Assembly (NCBI GenBank): GCA_034687125.1
Contig: JAQGBZ010000339.1
Coordinates: 1 to 64,000 of the forward strand
Source of the DNA: Neelides folsomi
Taxonomy: Eukaryota > Arthropoda > Collembola > Neelipleona > Neelidae
DNA: 64,000 bases
Direction of reading: 5' to 3'
Shown: positions 24,711-36,692 of the stretch, in pieces
Numbering within the stretch: the stretch's first letter is position 1
Layout: each line of letters starts with the position of its first letter
Position numbers and translations under genes: made by a program
The notes under the pieces: generated by a model
The model's database searches: none
Seen by the model: the letters and a program-made list of their open reading frames with translations, nothing else
Told to the model about the DNA's origin: nothing

Positions 24711-26641
24711 ATGGAACCAAAATCTAAAAAAATTCTTTATTTAATGATTATTGTGATATTTATGATATTTAATGTAAATTTCGTAATAAAAAATCCTCCA
24801 AAATCCTTTATTATAAAAACCTTAAGTTTAGAAACGTCAATTAATGAAAGTCCTTTAAGAAAGAAATCCAATCAAACTGATTGGCAAAAAGTTCATGGGA
24901 CTATCGACAAATTCCACGTTTATTCCGCATTTTATGACGCTCAAATTGGGTTAGAAATTTTTTTTATTATTAATATTAAAAAAACATTATATATGTATTC
25001 AAATTATTTTAATTGTACATATACTGCATATACATATAAATGCTAACAATAAGTAACATAAACTTAATAATAGCATAAAATCAATTAAAATTTGTTTGCT
25101 TAGTAAAATTAGAATCATTGGTGCAGGAAACAGAATAGACGTTGAAGAGGTATTTTGTATATATTCCGAAAAACCAAATCAAGTTAATATAAATAACATT
25201 CCAATTAAAGGAGAAATAATCGTTATAAGACAACACCGAGATCTCAAATATAGGTAAAGAAATAATAACGACTATAGAGTATAGACATTCATATATACAT
25301 ATAAAAAATAAGTAGAAATGCCAAAAAGTAAAATTTTTATAAAGTTAAATATTTTGATATTAATTGACTATTATAATTTATTGACAGCTCACTATTCATT
25401 TTATGTGATATTCAAAAAGAAGAAAAAATTCCCTTATTTGTTTCAATTAACGGATTAAATAATACATATCCAAATGAACGAAATTTGCTTAAAATTATTA
25501 TGCCGGGAAAAGAACCAAAACACGAATTTTCAACTTGTTTGAAACCAGTTTATGATAATTTCGACGACGCAATTTTTTTCCTCGAATGGATGGAATTTAA
25601 TCGTGAAATGGGCGTGACGCATTTTACAATTTTCGATGAATCAATCGGTCCAAAAATTAGTTGTTTATTGGAAGAAGACGAAGAAGTTTTGATTTTGCCT
25701 TGGACTCTTCCTTTTATTTCTGTTGAGGAAATTACAACTCAAGGAATGCTCACTTCGGAAAATGATTGTGTTTATCGCTATAGAGGATTTAGCAAATATG
25801 TTGTAAGCATTGATAAGGACGAAATGTTAATGCCAGAAAATCATGAAAATTATCGTGATCTTTTGAATTCTGTTAAAGATTCGTCAAATTATGGTGAATT
25901 CAAATTTAGAAATTCTTTATTTTTTGATGGATGTCCCGATGATGAAACTCAAATTTCAATACCGAGCGATTCATTAGCAGAAAAAGTTGCAAAAAATTTA
26001 CACTTGTTTAAAAAAACAATTCGTCTTGCAGCATTGCAACCTGAACGTTACAAGTAAAATAATGATTGACAAGTGTCTATATATTATAATTTTTAGAATA
26101 TTAACATTTTTTAATAATTTATTCTTTATCCTATAATTCAAATTACGAATAAAAAATTAAATTTTAATTAAACAGCACAAAATTGATCCTCGACCCTGAG
26201 AGAGTTATAGAAAATGGAGTTCATTGGGTCTATGAAGGAATTCCTGGATTTCGCAATTATACTTTTTCACCAACGATTGCTTCCATGCATCATTATAGAG
26301 CTATTGCTGGGTGAGATTTTATTTATAATTTTATTAAGTCAATGTTTAAATTTTCTATTTTTTATCCACAAATTTACGATACTCGATACTCCAAATTCTG
26401 ATATGAAAACCAACTAATAAATTTGTATACATTTTATCGGAATAATTACCGATTTTGGAATTCGCAGTGTAAGTAATTCAATTATTTTTATCTTGTTACT
26501 TTTAGTAAATATGAAGATAGATATTGTATGAAAGATCCTTCCGTTATTGATCGAAAAGGGCACAAGTTTGGCGAAAGAGTAGCAATCAGAGTTGCGAATA
26601 GACTTAGAAAATTTGGGGAAAAATGCAATATTTATTTATAA
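24711..26641 (+). CDS. GT92 (DUF23) family glycosyltransferase, copy A
   Basis: Type II Golgi enzyme probably adding a sugar, galactose in studied members, to glycans. Five exons: 24711-24949, 25104-25253, 25388-26053, 26176-26310, 26506-26641, 441 residues. After a short cytosolic part, residues 8-25 form the membrane anchor (ILYLMIIVIFMIFNVNFV). Conserved family blocks follow: FHVYSAFYDAQIGKIRIIGA, FSTCLKPVYDNFDDAIFFLE, GVTHFTIFDES, and the metal or donor site region FSKYVVSIDKDEMLMP. The end has DPSVIDRKGHKFGERV. The second donor, GG|GTTAG, is weak. Copy B follows 750 bases downstream in the same orientation, and the third exon is almost identical between them. Confidence 0.9.
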
Positions 26642-27390
26642 AAAGTTATATTTTGTATGTAATATAATTAATAAATCAAATTATTAACAAGCCAAAGTAT
26701 TAACTAATAATAAGTGTAAGTAAATGTGTAAGAAACTCATGCGGAATAACAAAAGCATAATATTTGTATGTTAATATATACATTATTAACATTATGTATT
26801 TGTGCTATTAGCTAATGGTAAACATATTTTGGTTGAATATGTAAATTATATTTGTATAAATAAATAATGAAATAAAAAACAAAATTTATTTAATATAAAC
26901 GAGCAAAAAGAAATGTGCTTTTTATATAACTTTAATCAATTTAAAATTAATATATATTAAAATCATCATCATTTATTTAATTCAATAAAATATATTATAG
27001 CATAAGACTATAGACTTATAGCATAAGCATTATTCTCATGAAATATTTCATATCATAAGTCACATGTTAACTTTAAAATTTAACGGAGAAAAATGAAAAG
27101 GGAAACATTCATGTACCTTTTAAGCCAAAAGAGAAAGTAAAGTATAAATAATACGATATTATTTTCAAACATTCCTTACGTTAATCCTTTCCTCAAGCAT
27201 CAATCCGTCAATTACGGTCGGACCCAAACCCAACCAAACTGGTAAAAGAGCTAATAATACAAAGTTAAGCCATTGGTCATTGGTATATCGTTGAAGATGG
27301 GTCGATGGGTTTTTTCTTAAAAAATAACAAATTTTCTTTGTAGTTAAACGTTAACTTTTACAAAGTTATTTATTTTATTACTTCTCAACA
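26642..27390. other. spacer between tandem GT92 genes
   Basis: AT-rich spacer; no exon recognised. It does not resemble the region upstream of copy A. Confidence 0.6.
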
Positions 27391-29552
27391 ATGTTTTTTA
27401 AAAGACTTGGAAAGAGTTTATATGTAAATACAAATATTATTTTATCTTTTGTTTTTGTTTTTGTTTTATTTTTGTTTCTTAATCAAAATTTTACAGTGAA
27501 TAAAAATTCTGAGATCCTTGTTACAAAAATTAAAAGTATTGTTCCATTAGGTTATGAAATTTTCCAGGGAGATCAGAGGAATAAAGCAGAATTTAAAAAA
27601 GATTGGCATAAGGTCACGGGATATGACATACTTGACGATTCACCAAATGTGTAATATAAAATACAAATAAATATTTTATAAATAATTAATATAACAATTA
27701 ACATTTATTTAACATTTTTAAATTCATTAAAAAGAGTAAGTTTTAATATCTGTCATATTCAAATTTAACTAAAGATTGCCAACCTCAGATAATGTGAAAT
27801 TTAAATGGGACCAAACTGATTGGCAAAAGGTTGTTGGAACAAAGGACAAATTTCACGTCTATTCTGCATTTTATGATGCACTAATTGGGTAAAAAACACA
27901 TATTGAAACAAAAATTACTGTAGTAATTTCTATTAAATTTTGGTTTTTTACGTACTTTTAGTAAAATCAGAGTCATCGGTGCTGGTAACAGAAAGAAAAT
28001 TGAACAAGTGTTTTGTATATATTCAGAAACACCAAATGAAGAAGTGGGAAATGATAAATTTATTTCTATTAAAGGAGAAGTAATTATTATAAGGCAAAAT
28101 CGATATCTCAGATATAGGTAATGAAATACTGACAATAGGTACTAATATAAGTATTTATGCTACACATTAATATCACATTAATATCAGTCATTATCAGTGT
28201 TATAATATTTCAACCTATAGATAAGGAATAAATTAATATATGATTAAATGATTAACACTATGATTTATATTAGAATAGAATATTTTTAATAAAATAAAAT
28301 TATACTTTTTTATTTTAACAGCTCGCTATTCATTTTATGTGATATTCAAAAAGAAGAAAATATTCCCTTATTTGTTTCAATTAACGGATTAAATAATACA
28401 TATCCAAATGAACGAAATTTGCTTAAAATTATTATGCCGGGAAAAGAACCAAAACACGAATTTTCAACTTGTTTGAAACCAGTTTATGATAATTTCGACG
28501 ACGCAATTTTTTTCCTCGAATGGATGGAATTTAATCGTGAAATGGGCGTGACGCATTTTACAATTTTCGATGAATCAATCGGTCCAAAAATTAGTTGTTT
28601 ATTGGAAGAAGACGAAGAAGTTTTGATTTTGCCTTGGACTCTTCCTTTTATTTCTGTTGAGGAAATTACAACTCAAGGAATGCTCACTTCGGAAAATGAT
28701 TGTGTTTATCGCTATAGAGGATTTAGCAAATATGTTGTAAGCATTGATAAGGACGAAATGTTAATGCCAGAAAATCATGAAAATTATCGTGATCTTTTGA
28801 ATTCTGTTAAAGATTCGTCAAATTATGGTGAATTCAAATTTAGAAATTCTTTATTTTTTGATGGATGTCCCGATGATGAAACTCAAATTTCAATACCGAG
28901 CGATTCATTAGCAGAAAAAGTTGCGAAAAATTTACACTTGTTTAAAAAAACAATTCGTCTTGCAGCATTGCAACCTGAGCGTTACAAGTAAAACTTTTAT
29001 AATCTGTATATCATTCTTTTACAAAAATAATAATTTATCATTTATGTTAAATGATCATATAATTTAAAAATATTAATAAAATATTTTAAAATTTCAGTAC
29101 AAAATTGATTCTTGACCCTGAAAGAGTTATAGAAAACGGAGTTCATGAGGTTTTTGAAGCAACTTCTGGATTCCGTAAACTTACTTTTTCACCAAAAGTT
29201 GCCTCTATCCATCATTACAGAAATCTCGATAGGTGAGATTTTAATTTTAATTTTTTTAATCCTGTTTATTTTTTCGATTTTTTATTCATAAGCTTTTTAC
29301 ACCCAGAATAGAAAATCTAAAAATAATACTTTAATAATTTATATAGAAATAATTAACTGGTTACTTCGAGCGTGAAGCGTTTAAATTATTTAATTGAATT
29401 ATTTCTTTGCTGTTTTCAGCAAATACAATGCAACATATATGGAAAAACCTTCTGTGATAGATCGAAGAGGTCACAAGTTCGGCGAAAGAGTTGCAACTAG
29501 AGTTGCGAAAATACTTAGAAAATTTGGCAAAAAATGTAACATTAATTTCTAA
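27391..29552 (+). CDS. GT92 (DUF23) family glycosyltransferase, copy B
   Basis: Tandem paralogue of the gene at 24711-26641. Six exons: 27391-27650, 27775-27888, 27962-28117, 28322-28987, 29098-29232, 29420-29552, 487 residues. The extra length is at the N-terminus, where two exons replace one and give a longer stem after the membrane anchor (IILSFVFVFVLFLFL). The remaining structure and splice phases match copy A. The 666-base fourth exon corresponds to exon 3 of copy A with only four base differences, three of them synonymous or outside changed residues, while the next exon differs at about 30 of 135 positions. The DKDEMLMP motif is intact, so both copies look functional. Confidence 0.9.
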
Positions 29553-30044
29553 TATATATACATAGTACATATAAGTTAAATTATTAATATTTAATCGTTC
29601 AAATAATAACATTGTGTTATTCATAAAATACTAGTTGTAAAAATCAAAACATGAATATATTGGGATAAATTTTGTTATTGAAATTTGTAATTTGTAGAGT
29701 AACTTTACATATATTACATTACGACATAAGTTTTAAATACATATTTTGTTATTTGCTATATTACAATAAAACCCTATTTTTGGCCCCCCAGGAGAAAATG
29801 ATTTTAATCCCACAGTCAAACCTATCGACCATAAATTTTAATGTTCTCAGATCATAAAAAAACTTATGATAAGAAGGTTAAAGTCCATAGATTCCATATA
29901 CCAGATTCCATTTCCATTTACATAGTATATTAATATATTCTTAAACTTTCTCTTTGTAGGATATGTATATAGGATGGATGTAGAATATATTCTTCACATC
30001 TAAAAGCAAGAGTTGGAAACTTGATAAGATAAGAAAAGGAGGGT
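29553..30044. other. intergenic, nothing seen
   Basis: AT-rich spacer downstream of GT92 copy B; a short open frame at 29672-29857 has no features. Confidence 0.55.
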
Positions 30045-30178
30045 CAGGGTGCAGGAGATGGGATGGAAACGGGTAACCATTACCTGAAAAAGGGTAATGC
30101 TTACCCGAAATAAGGTAATGGTTACCCGAAAAGAGGTATCCATTACCCCAAAACAGGTAATGGTAACCTGATAACAGG
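30045..30178. repeat. palindromic minisatellite built on GGTAACCATTACC
   Basis: Units such as GGTAACCATTACCTGAAA, GGTAATGGTTACCCGAAAAG and GGTAATGGTAACCTG follow each other at about 20-base spacing in alternating orientation. Each core is a near palindrome. The unit matches the one in the foldback element at 4333-4642 with C replaced by T and G by A (GGCAACCATTGCC against GGTAACCATTACC). The left edge begins CAGGGTGCAG, which resembles a hAT end, but no matching right end was found. Confidence 0.7.
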
Positions 30179-30277
30179 AAGAAAACAATTAACCAAACGG
30201 AATCAATGGAACTCCTTTGATCAATCCCTGAATGAAGAACAATTTTCGATTTTAATCCATCGATTAAAAACCTTTTC

Positions 30278-31455
30278 TCAGCTATGATAATTGCAGCAAA
30301 TATATGTTAATTTTTGAAAACTGTGTAGCCAAAAACTTCGTACTTCGTAAACAATTCCTTTGATAATTTGAATTAATGGAAGTTGAGACTCTTGACAATA
30401 GCTATTAGTGTTTGGAAAGTAGCCATTTACATTATAAAACACGATCTCTGGCATTGATTCTCCTAATAATTCATATTGAATTTGTACACCATTATGGCAA
30501 AATTTACAGTGATTTCCAGTTGATATTGATCATTTTATCTAAAAATTCGGTTGGAGAACGATTATAAATTATATCAATATTAGTGTCGATTTGTTGAATT
30601 TGACCACCAAGCTTTAAATTTTCAATAAATGCAGGACAATTTGGATTCGTACATTTTCTCTCTTTTTTAAATACAATCAAATGGCCAAATGGTTGCAATC
30701 CACTGCATTGAGTTTCTCCGAAGCAATTCATGACCGAAGAAACTTTTTGTTTTAATAAACGCGTGACCCAAATTAATTTCGCTTCTCCAAATTGAAGAGA
30801 ATCGATGAGATTGAATATATATATATATATAAGAGTTGAAGCAGCAAAATCCGAGATTTTTGATTTTTCTTTAATGAAAGATTTTGCTGTAATATTCAAT
30901 TTAAACATACCGTAAAGAATATTCATTGAAGCGTCAATATTGCAAGTATTTTGAAAAGTGATTTTTTCAATTACATCTCCAAATTCATAATTTGCAAAAC
31001 CTTCTTTTGGAATTAAAATCAAATTTATTTTTGCACGAAATTGTAGATCTTCGTTGGCTTTTTTTCTTTTCAAGAAAAACTCTTTCTTTGACTCTGGACT
31101 GTTTCGAGATATTTCACCTATATACAAAATAATATTTTTAAAATAATTCTAGTTTAAAACTTTCAAAACATTTAAATTAGTAGTTATATTTTTTAATTTT
31201 TTTTAATTAATTTTAGAAATTAATTAAAAACCCTTTAACAATTCAGGAATTGAACATTCAAATTGATTTATATACTAAATAAAAATATTATAATATTCTT
31301 AAAAATTTAATTATTTAAATTATATTAAAATTATCAAAAAATAAATAAAATTTATTGACCTTTCAAATGCAATGTGTGACTTCTCAAAAATCTTCCAGAA
31401 GTTAAATTTAATGAATCTCTATTCAAATCGTGTTTGTAAATTTTATTGAAGTTTT
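30278..31455 (-). pseudogene. ubiquitin-protease-like gene, damaged
   Basis: One exon at 31455-31360 and one running from 31127 down to a stop at 30278 give a protein with ITFQNTCNIDASMNILYG, which resembles the cysteine box of USP-type peptidases. Further on come a possible zinc site (CTNPNCPAF, then CKFCHNG) and a late segment GIVYEVRSFWLHSF where the histidine box would be expected. Reading continues only if one base is skipped near 30518, where the first frame stops shortly after INWKSL. More minus-strand coding-like sequence (NPKMAIYLTTFVSIFS) lies at about 31590-31760 and also changes frame. An old, broken gene is likely; the family call is tentative. Confidence 0.4.
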
Positions 31456-32274
31456 CTATTTAAATAAGTAATTTTTTTTAGAAATTTTAATAACAAAATT
31501 TATATTTAAATTGGGCCAATTTTTATAATTTATTATATAAGATACCAATGACGTTTGTTGTGTCATCTTGAATCGGATGCTTCAAAAGAACAAAAATCGT
31601 TTTGTTGAGAATTGGAGAATATGGAAACAAATGTTGTCAAATAAATGGCCATTTTAGGATTGTAATAAATATTTGGCTCGAAAGATGATTTTTCAATATC
31701 TCTCACTTCATTTAATCGAATATTTTCGCTTTTCACTTGATTTGCAGTATTGAAACTGAATAATCCAAGAAAAAAATCTATTTAAAAAAGTTAGGATGAT
31801 TTAGTTCTGGATAACGATTTTGAATAATTTTATTAAATTTTTATAGAAATAGAAATTACGGAGAATTCTGCAACATCTATAGGGCAATATGAAACATCTA
31901 CCTTATATGTAACTATATTCTGCGCCACTAGCGCTATTAATAAAATAAATTCGGCTATCTTGGACGTCGGCTGGTCTAAAATTCGGCTATTCGGCCAGCT
32001 TGGACGTCGGATCTTCGGCTAACTTGGAGATTAGATAGGGCATGTAATGCTTAAGGAAAAACGTCGGCTATCTTGGACGTCGGCCTTCGGCTAATTTGGG
32101 TTTTCCCAAAAGAACGACCATATATTTGCAAATGTTCAAAAAAGTTCAACACAGTAAAGGTTTAATTGGTTTACCAATTAAACAACCACAAATTGGAAAA
32201 ACATTTTTCAAATATTACGGATAAATTTTTCAACGAATCAAATTTTTTGAACAATTCTCAATTATTTAAAAAAA
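31456..32274. other. region with coding relics and a GC-rich repeat
   Basis: Holds the possible upstream relic of the protease-like gene (31590-31760) and a repeat cluster at 31945-32105. No intact gene. Confidence 0.45.
31945..32105. repeat. irregular repeat of TTCGGCTATCTTGGACGTCGG
   Basis: Four or more partial copies of a unit close to TCGGCTATCTTGGACGTCGG occur here, one pair before and one after a 35-base AT-rich insertion. GACGTC at the core is palindromic. GC content is far above the surroundings. No terminal inverted repeat was identified. Confidence 0.65.
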
Positions 32275-33121
32275 ATGCTAATGAATAAATCTGAAATGAT
32301 ATGCCCCTTATGCAATTTGAAAATTGGCTGGAATTTTGAATCTCATATTCGCAAACACGCAAAAGAATTAAGTTTAAAGGTCCATTTAGAAACTCACAAA
32401 GCGAAAGTGAGAAAGAATTCGAATTTCCAATGTGTTTCCAGCTTTATCAAACTAAAATTAAATTGAACCATCATATCAGAATTCATTTAAAGGAACGACC
32501 TTATTCTTGTAAATTATGCAATCAGAAATTCATTTCGATTGATACTTTAAATGGACATTCAAGGAATTCAACTCTTCGTCCTGGACAAGGAAAAGTATTC
32601 CATTGTATTGAATGCAAAAAATCTTTTCCTAAAATGATTTTACGAGACAATCACATGAAAGTTCACGAAGGCGAAGCTCCATTTAAATGTATTTATTGTG
32701 AACAATTCTTTTTGTCAAATAACCAAAAAAAGAATCATGTACTTAAAGAGCACAAAGAAACTTCGAAAAATCCATCTGTCATATTTGTGGTAAAATATTT
32801 ACTAAAATAGCCACTTTAAAGCAACGTTTTTTAACACATGGCATTGAAAATAAATTTAAATGTAAGATCTGCCCTAAAACTTTTAAATATTCGTTTACAT
32901 TGGGTCGACATATTGAAAGTCAGCACGTGAAAGGCCCAAAGAAATGGAAATATGAACTTTGCCCTATGAGTTATACACAGAGCCACAATTTGAAATTCCA
33001 TATGCGAAAGCACAGAGGAGAACGACCTTTTATTTGCGATATGTGTGGGAAAACCTTTTTGAGAGATGATACTTTTCGAGTTCATATACCCTACCATCAA
33101 AAGAACAAAAAGAGAAAATAA
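32275..33121 (+). pseudogene. C2H2 zinc finger gene, frame broken twice
   Basis: About eight C2H2 fingers can be followed from MICPLCNLKIGWNFESHIRK to FICDMCGKTFLRDDTFRVH, linked in part by ERP-type linkers (KERPYSC, GERPFIC). No single frame covers them. The frame changes near 32430 and again near 32770, and no good introns sit at those places. Several fingers have also lost a ligand: the second lacks a final His and the seventh lacks its first Cys. This looks like an intronless zinc finger copy that has decayed. If expressed, only the four-finger middle part or the three C-terminal fingers could be made intact. Confidence 0.7.
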
Positions 33122-33564
33122 CTATATTGTTAATTGCGATGTTAAAAATTTATTTAGGAATCGCAAGACTGTGTTGTAATAATATCAATTATACTATTTA
33201 CTGAATAATATTTATGTTATGTATTGGAATATGTAATAAAGACATTTAATTCTTAATTTTGAATTATTACATAAAATAAATAAAAATAAAGCAAATATCT
33301 CATCTTTATTCAAAAAAGAGAACAAGTAAAAGTACAATAATTGTTCTATAATGAGACTCAAAAAAATATTTTTGTTATAACATGAACTTGAAACATCATA
33401 TTGAGTTTTAGGAACTTTAACAAAAACTAATACTTGAAATATATAAAAGTACCCGAATAGAAAAATTAATAATAGAAAAAGATTGCTATTTAAGTAACAT
33501 AAGAATTCATGTAGTTAATGTGAATTGGATCGAAATTGGTACTTTGATTGTGTTTGATTAATTT
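33122..33564. other. intergenic, nothing seen
   Basis: AT-rich spacer with AATAAA signals that could serve the zinc finger copy; no exon recognised. Confidence 0.55.
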
Positions 33565-34319
33565 TCATTTCTCATCGCACCATTCGTTCTCCTTTCGGAT
33601 TTGATCGATTTCGGCATCGCTCAGGTCGTTCCTGATGTTAAACATGAAACGAATCTCTTCGGGAGTTTTCCCTTTAATCATCATAGCCACGTTCTTGCAG
33701 GTGAGATCAAGAAGGCCTTGAATGTCCAAGTAATTTGCAGCCTGCGAACAATAATTTTAAATGATCAGAATTAAGGTTTAAAGTGTTATGAATATTAGAT
33801 GTTAATAATAATAATAATTACAGAATTCAAAATTAATTTCTTAATTGTCTAAAAGTTCAAATCAATAAACCAATCTAAATATTGCTCGAATTGATAATTT
33901 TCTATTTAATGAGGATTAACCAAAATCAGTGAGAAAAGAGTTGGTTGATCAACTTTCAAATAATCGACCTCCCACTGGTTCAGATCGATTTGATTGTCCT
34001 TCGATTCGTCTTCGCCCTTTGATGGATCATCCTGTTCAAAATCACAATTTTTAAACATAATAGTATTTAATGAATATGAAGGAAATGACATAAATATTAA
34101 TTTAATGATAAAAATTAATTATTAAAATATTACCTTATGCTTCTCAGCCCAAACTAGAACCTTTTCCAATGTGAAACCGTCGACATTGAGCAGAGGAATT
34201 TCCATTTCATCGTCTTCGCCCAAGTCTTGGAACATGGTTTTGATGACACTTGACATAAATGCGACACTTTGCTCAACCTCGAACAATTTGTCGTCGGAAC
34301 TCTTGAGTTTGACAGGCAT
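33565..34319 (-). CDS. SKP1: SKP1 paralogue, SCF ubiquitin ligase adaptor
   Basis: Bridges cullin-1 and F-box proteins in SCF complexes. Three exons, 34319-34134, 34031-33921 and 33741-33565, phase 0 throughout, 157 residues against about 163 in animal SKP1. The N-terminal BTB/POZ-like fold is seen in [20 protein letters not shown] and [20 protein letters not shown]. The central loop is acidic ([10 protein letters not shown]). The C-terminal F-box-binding helices are conserved: [31 protein letters not shown] and the final [13 protein letters not shown]1 is usually close to invariant, whereas the N-terminal half here departs from the standard sequence, so this is likely a diverged duplicate. 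Confidence 0.92.
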
Positions 34320-36107
34320 TTTAACAATTTGAGCACAGTCTCTGTGGAAAGAGTCAATCCGAAATAAATGTTTAGACGTGTTAAATTTCTTTAACGGAGA
34401 AGGGCCGGGAATTCAATTTAAAAATATATAATAATATGTTAATTATCTTTACTTACAATTTAAATGAATTGTTGAATTGATGTCGAGCTCAGGAGATGAT
34501 TCGGCTTATGACTCACTTCATTCACTTCGTTCCTTTTAGTTTCTGCTTTGACTTGTGACGTTTTTGTATCGAAAATTTATAAATACAATTTATAAATAAA
34601 TACATGAATCGTATTATCCTATATGGAGTATAGTAGTATGTATTTATAATATTATAAAAATATAACTATAATGCACGAACACGTATGTACCTACTACGCA
34701 TACACCTACACTACAAATGAACAAAAGAACAAATTAACATGAACTGAAGACGTGCTTTTCAATTTACCAACTTGGAGCTTAAAATAATTTAGTGTCCATT
34801 TAGTTTAATTGAAACTTTAACTTATTTTAAAGGATAAAGGACACGAGAATATTCACAATCAGTTAAAATTCGAGGTCATTATATTAGGATATTTAGGTAT
34901 GGAAAATTTTGTTGAGTAAGTGAGAATTGGACATGAATTAAAGAATCTTAACAAATTACACTTTAATGAATAAAATGTTATATGATCCTTTAACATCCTT
35001 TCCCTTAAGATTATTGAAAGATTTTGAAGGTGAACTTTTAATGCCTCGGATTAGATTTCAGACTCTTTTATTTTCATTGCATTTTCCACGTTTACGGTAA
35101 ATTAAAAGTTAAAAGGCTAAATGTAAGTCTGATTTATTAAAGCATTTAAAAGATTATACTCCCGAGGATTCAAATTTCAATGAAATATTGAAATATTGCA
35201 ATTGGGATTCCTTCAGTTAAAGTGTTAATAAATATTCCTTTAATTATTTAATGACCCTTAAATCTATGATGGAATTGGTAAAATGTCTGAATAAATACAG
35301 ATAACTTATAACTTTAATTTAAATTACCTACTTTAAACATTGTAAAGATGGATGAGACGACATTGACATTCATTTGAGATCTCTTTGAGTTTTATGAACT
35401 TAACAACCTCAGTGTTTCGAATCCTTTTACTCGTCTTGTCGTCTTTATCTTTACCAAATGCAACTTGGACATAATTAATTGACTAGTTAAATAAAAATTC
35501 CAATTTTACAGGTTTCATTGATAAAATTTGCATCTTGGCTATAAACAATCGCCATTGTCTCATTATTACTCTCAAACAGCTTTTTCCTATAAAACATTAT
35601 AACATATAGATAATTATAAAATGATAATTTATGTAATTTAACCATGAAATTTTTATAGTGACATTTACTTGTAACAAAGAAAGCAAAAGCAAACAAGAAA
35701 TGCATTTTTCTTTTAACAGTTTTAACAGTCAGCTTAAACATCTTTCTAAACAAACATTGAAAATATCGTATATTATATAAAATATATTATTTAATACTGG
35801 CGTATACCTAGTATAAATACTATCTGTATTATAAGGTATATAGTTTAATAATATTAATTAATCGTATTTAAATAATAGTGTTGTGTTAACTTGATATTTT
35901 TTACATGTTTTATGAACTTACCTTAAAAGTCATTATAACTAATAGGTTAATACTCGTACATGCATTTATAAGTGAAATGATAAGATATTGCGACATTAGC
36001 GTTAAAGCTCTTTAATTTTCTTGTTCTTATTTCCCTTGTACAATTCCCTTTCACTTTTTCCTTCAAGGAAACCAAATGTTATAAAAATGAAGAAGATAAA
36101 TTTACCT
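34320..36107. other. gene-free stretch
   Basis: Upstream region of the SKP1 paralogue and beyond. A minus-strand open frame at 35487-35753 starts with a hydrophobic leader (MHFLFAFAFFV), but no splice model gives a convincing product. Otherwise nothing seen. Confidence 0.5.
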
Positions 36108-36115
36108 GTAGGTAT

Positions 36116-36413
36116 CAGACCTGGGCGTTTTGGTTCCGATCAAGACCGGAATGTGCAAACGGAACGGAACCGAACCGGAATTCCGATTCCGATTCCGGTG
36201 GCCTTCACTTTTCCAAATTCCGTTCCGTTCCGATTCCGGTGGCCTTCTCTTTTTCAAATTCCGTTCCAGTAGCCTTCACTTTTCGGAATTTCGTTCCGTT
36301 CCAATTCCGGTGGCCTTTACTTTTACAAATTCCGTTCCGTTCCGATTCCGGTGGCCATCACTTTTCCAAATTCCGTTCCAGAAGTTCCGATTCCGTTCCG
36401 GCGCCCAAGTCTG
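36116..36413. mobile_element. hAT-type MITE made of GGAACGGAAC-like repeats
   Basis: The element is flanked by a perfect 8-base target duplication GTAGGTAT (36108-36115 and 36414-36421). Its ends are CAGACCTGGGCG and, as reverse complement, CAGACTTGGGCG. An 8-base duplication with CAG ends is typical of hAT transposons. The inside is four to five copies of a unit of about 55 bases around GATTCCGGTGGCC and AATTCCGTTCCG. It has no transposase, so it is non-autonomous. Open frames here only follow the repeat. Confidence 0.85.
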
Positions 36414-36692
36414 GTAGGTATATGCATATTTTTGGAAATGAAGAGATACTTCGTTAACATTGAAGACCATAACTCCATTTAACCTCACAAAGTCACAATG
36501 ACTTTTGACTCACCCTAAAAACCTCTTGGGTCTGCATTTTTATCTAGACGAGGGCAATTAAATATATCCAGACGTTTAATGCGCTTCCTATATAATAAAA
36601 GTGCTTTTAGTTTGCTATTTAACCCCTAAACATTTTCCCATCTTTTAAAGCATTTCATGACTTTGAGGTGAAGAAGATGGGAGATGGATTTC

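Noticed and set aside
25388-26053. Interpretation of the identical GT92 exon as an assembly duplication
   Set aside because: The flanking introns and neighbouring exons of the two copies differ strongly, so the two loci are distinct; artefact is not excluded but is unlikely.
35487-35753. Minus-strand open frame with hydrophobic leader MHFLFAFAFFV, possibly a secreted peptide
   Set aside because: The possible splice sites do not give a consistent frame with downstream open sequence; no support beyond the leader.
36130-36488. Several open frames rich in RFRWPSLFQIPF repeats
   Set aside because: They follow the 55-base unit of the hAT MITE and have no start context or conservation.
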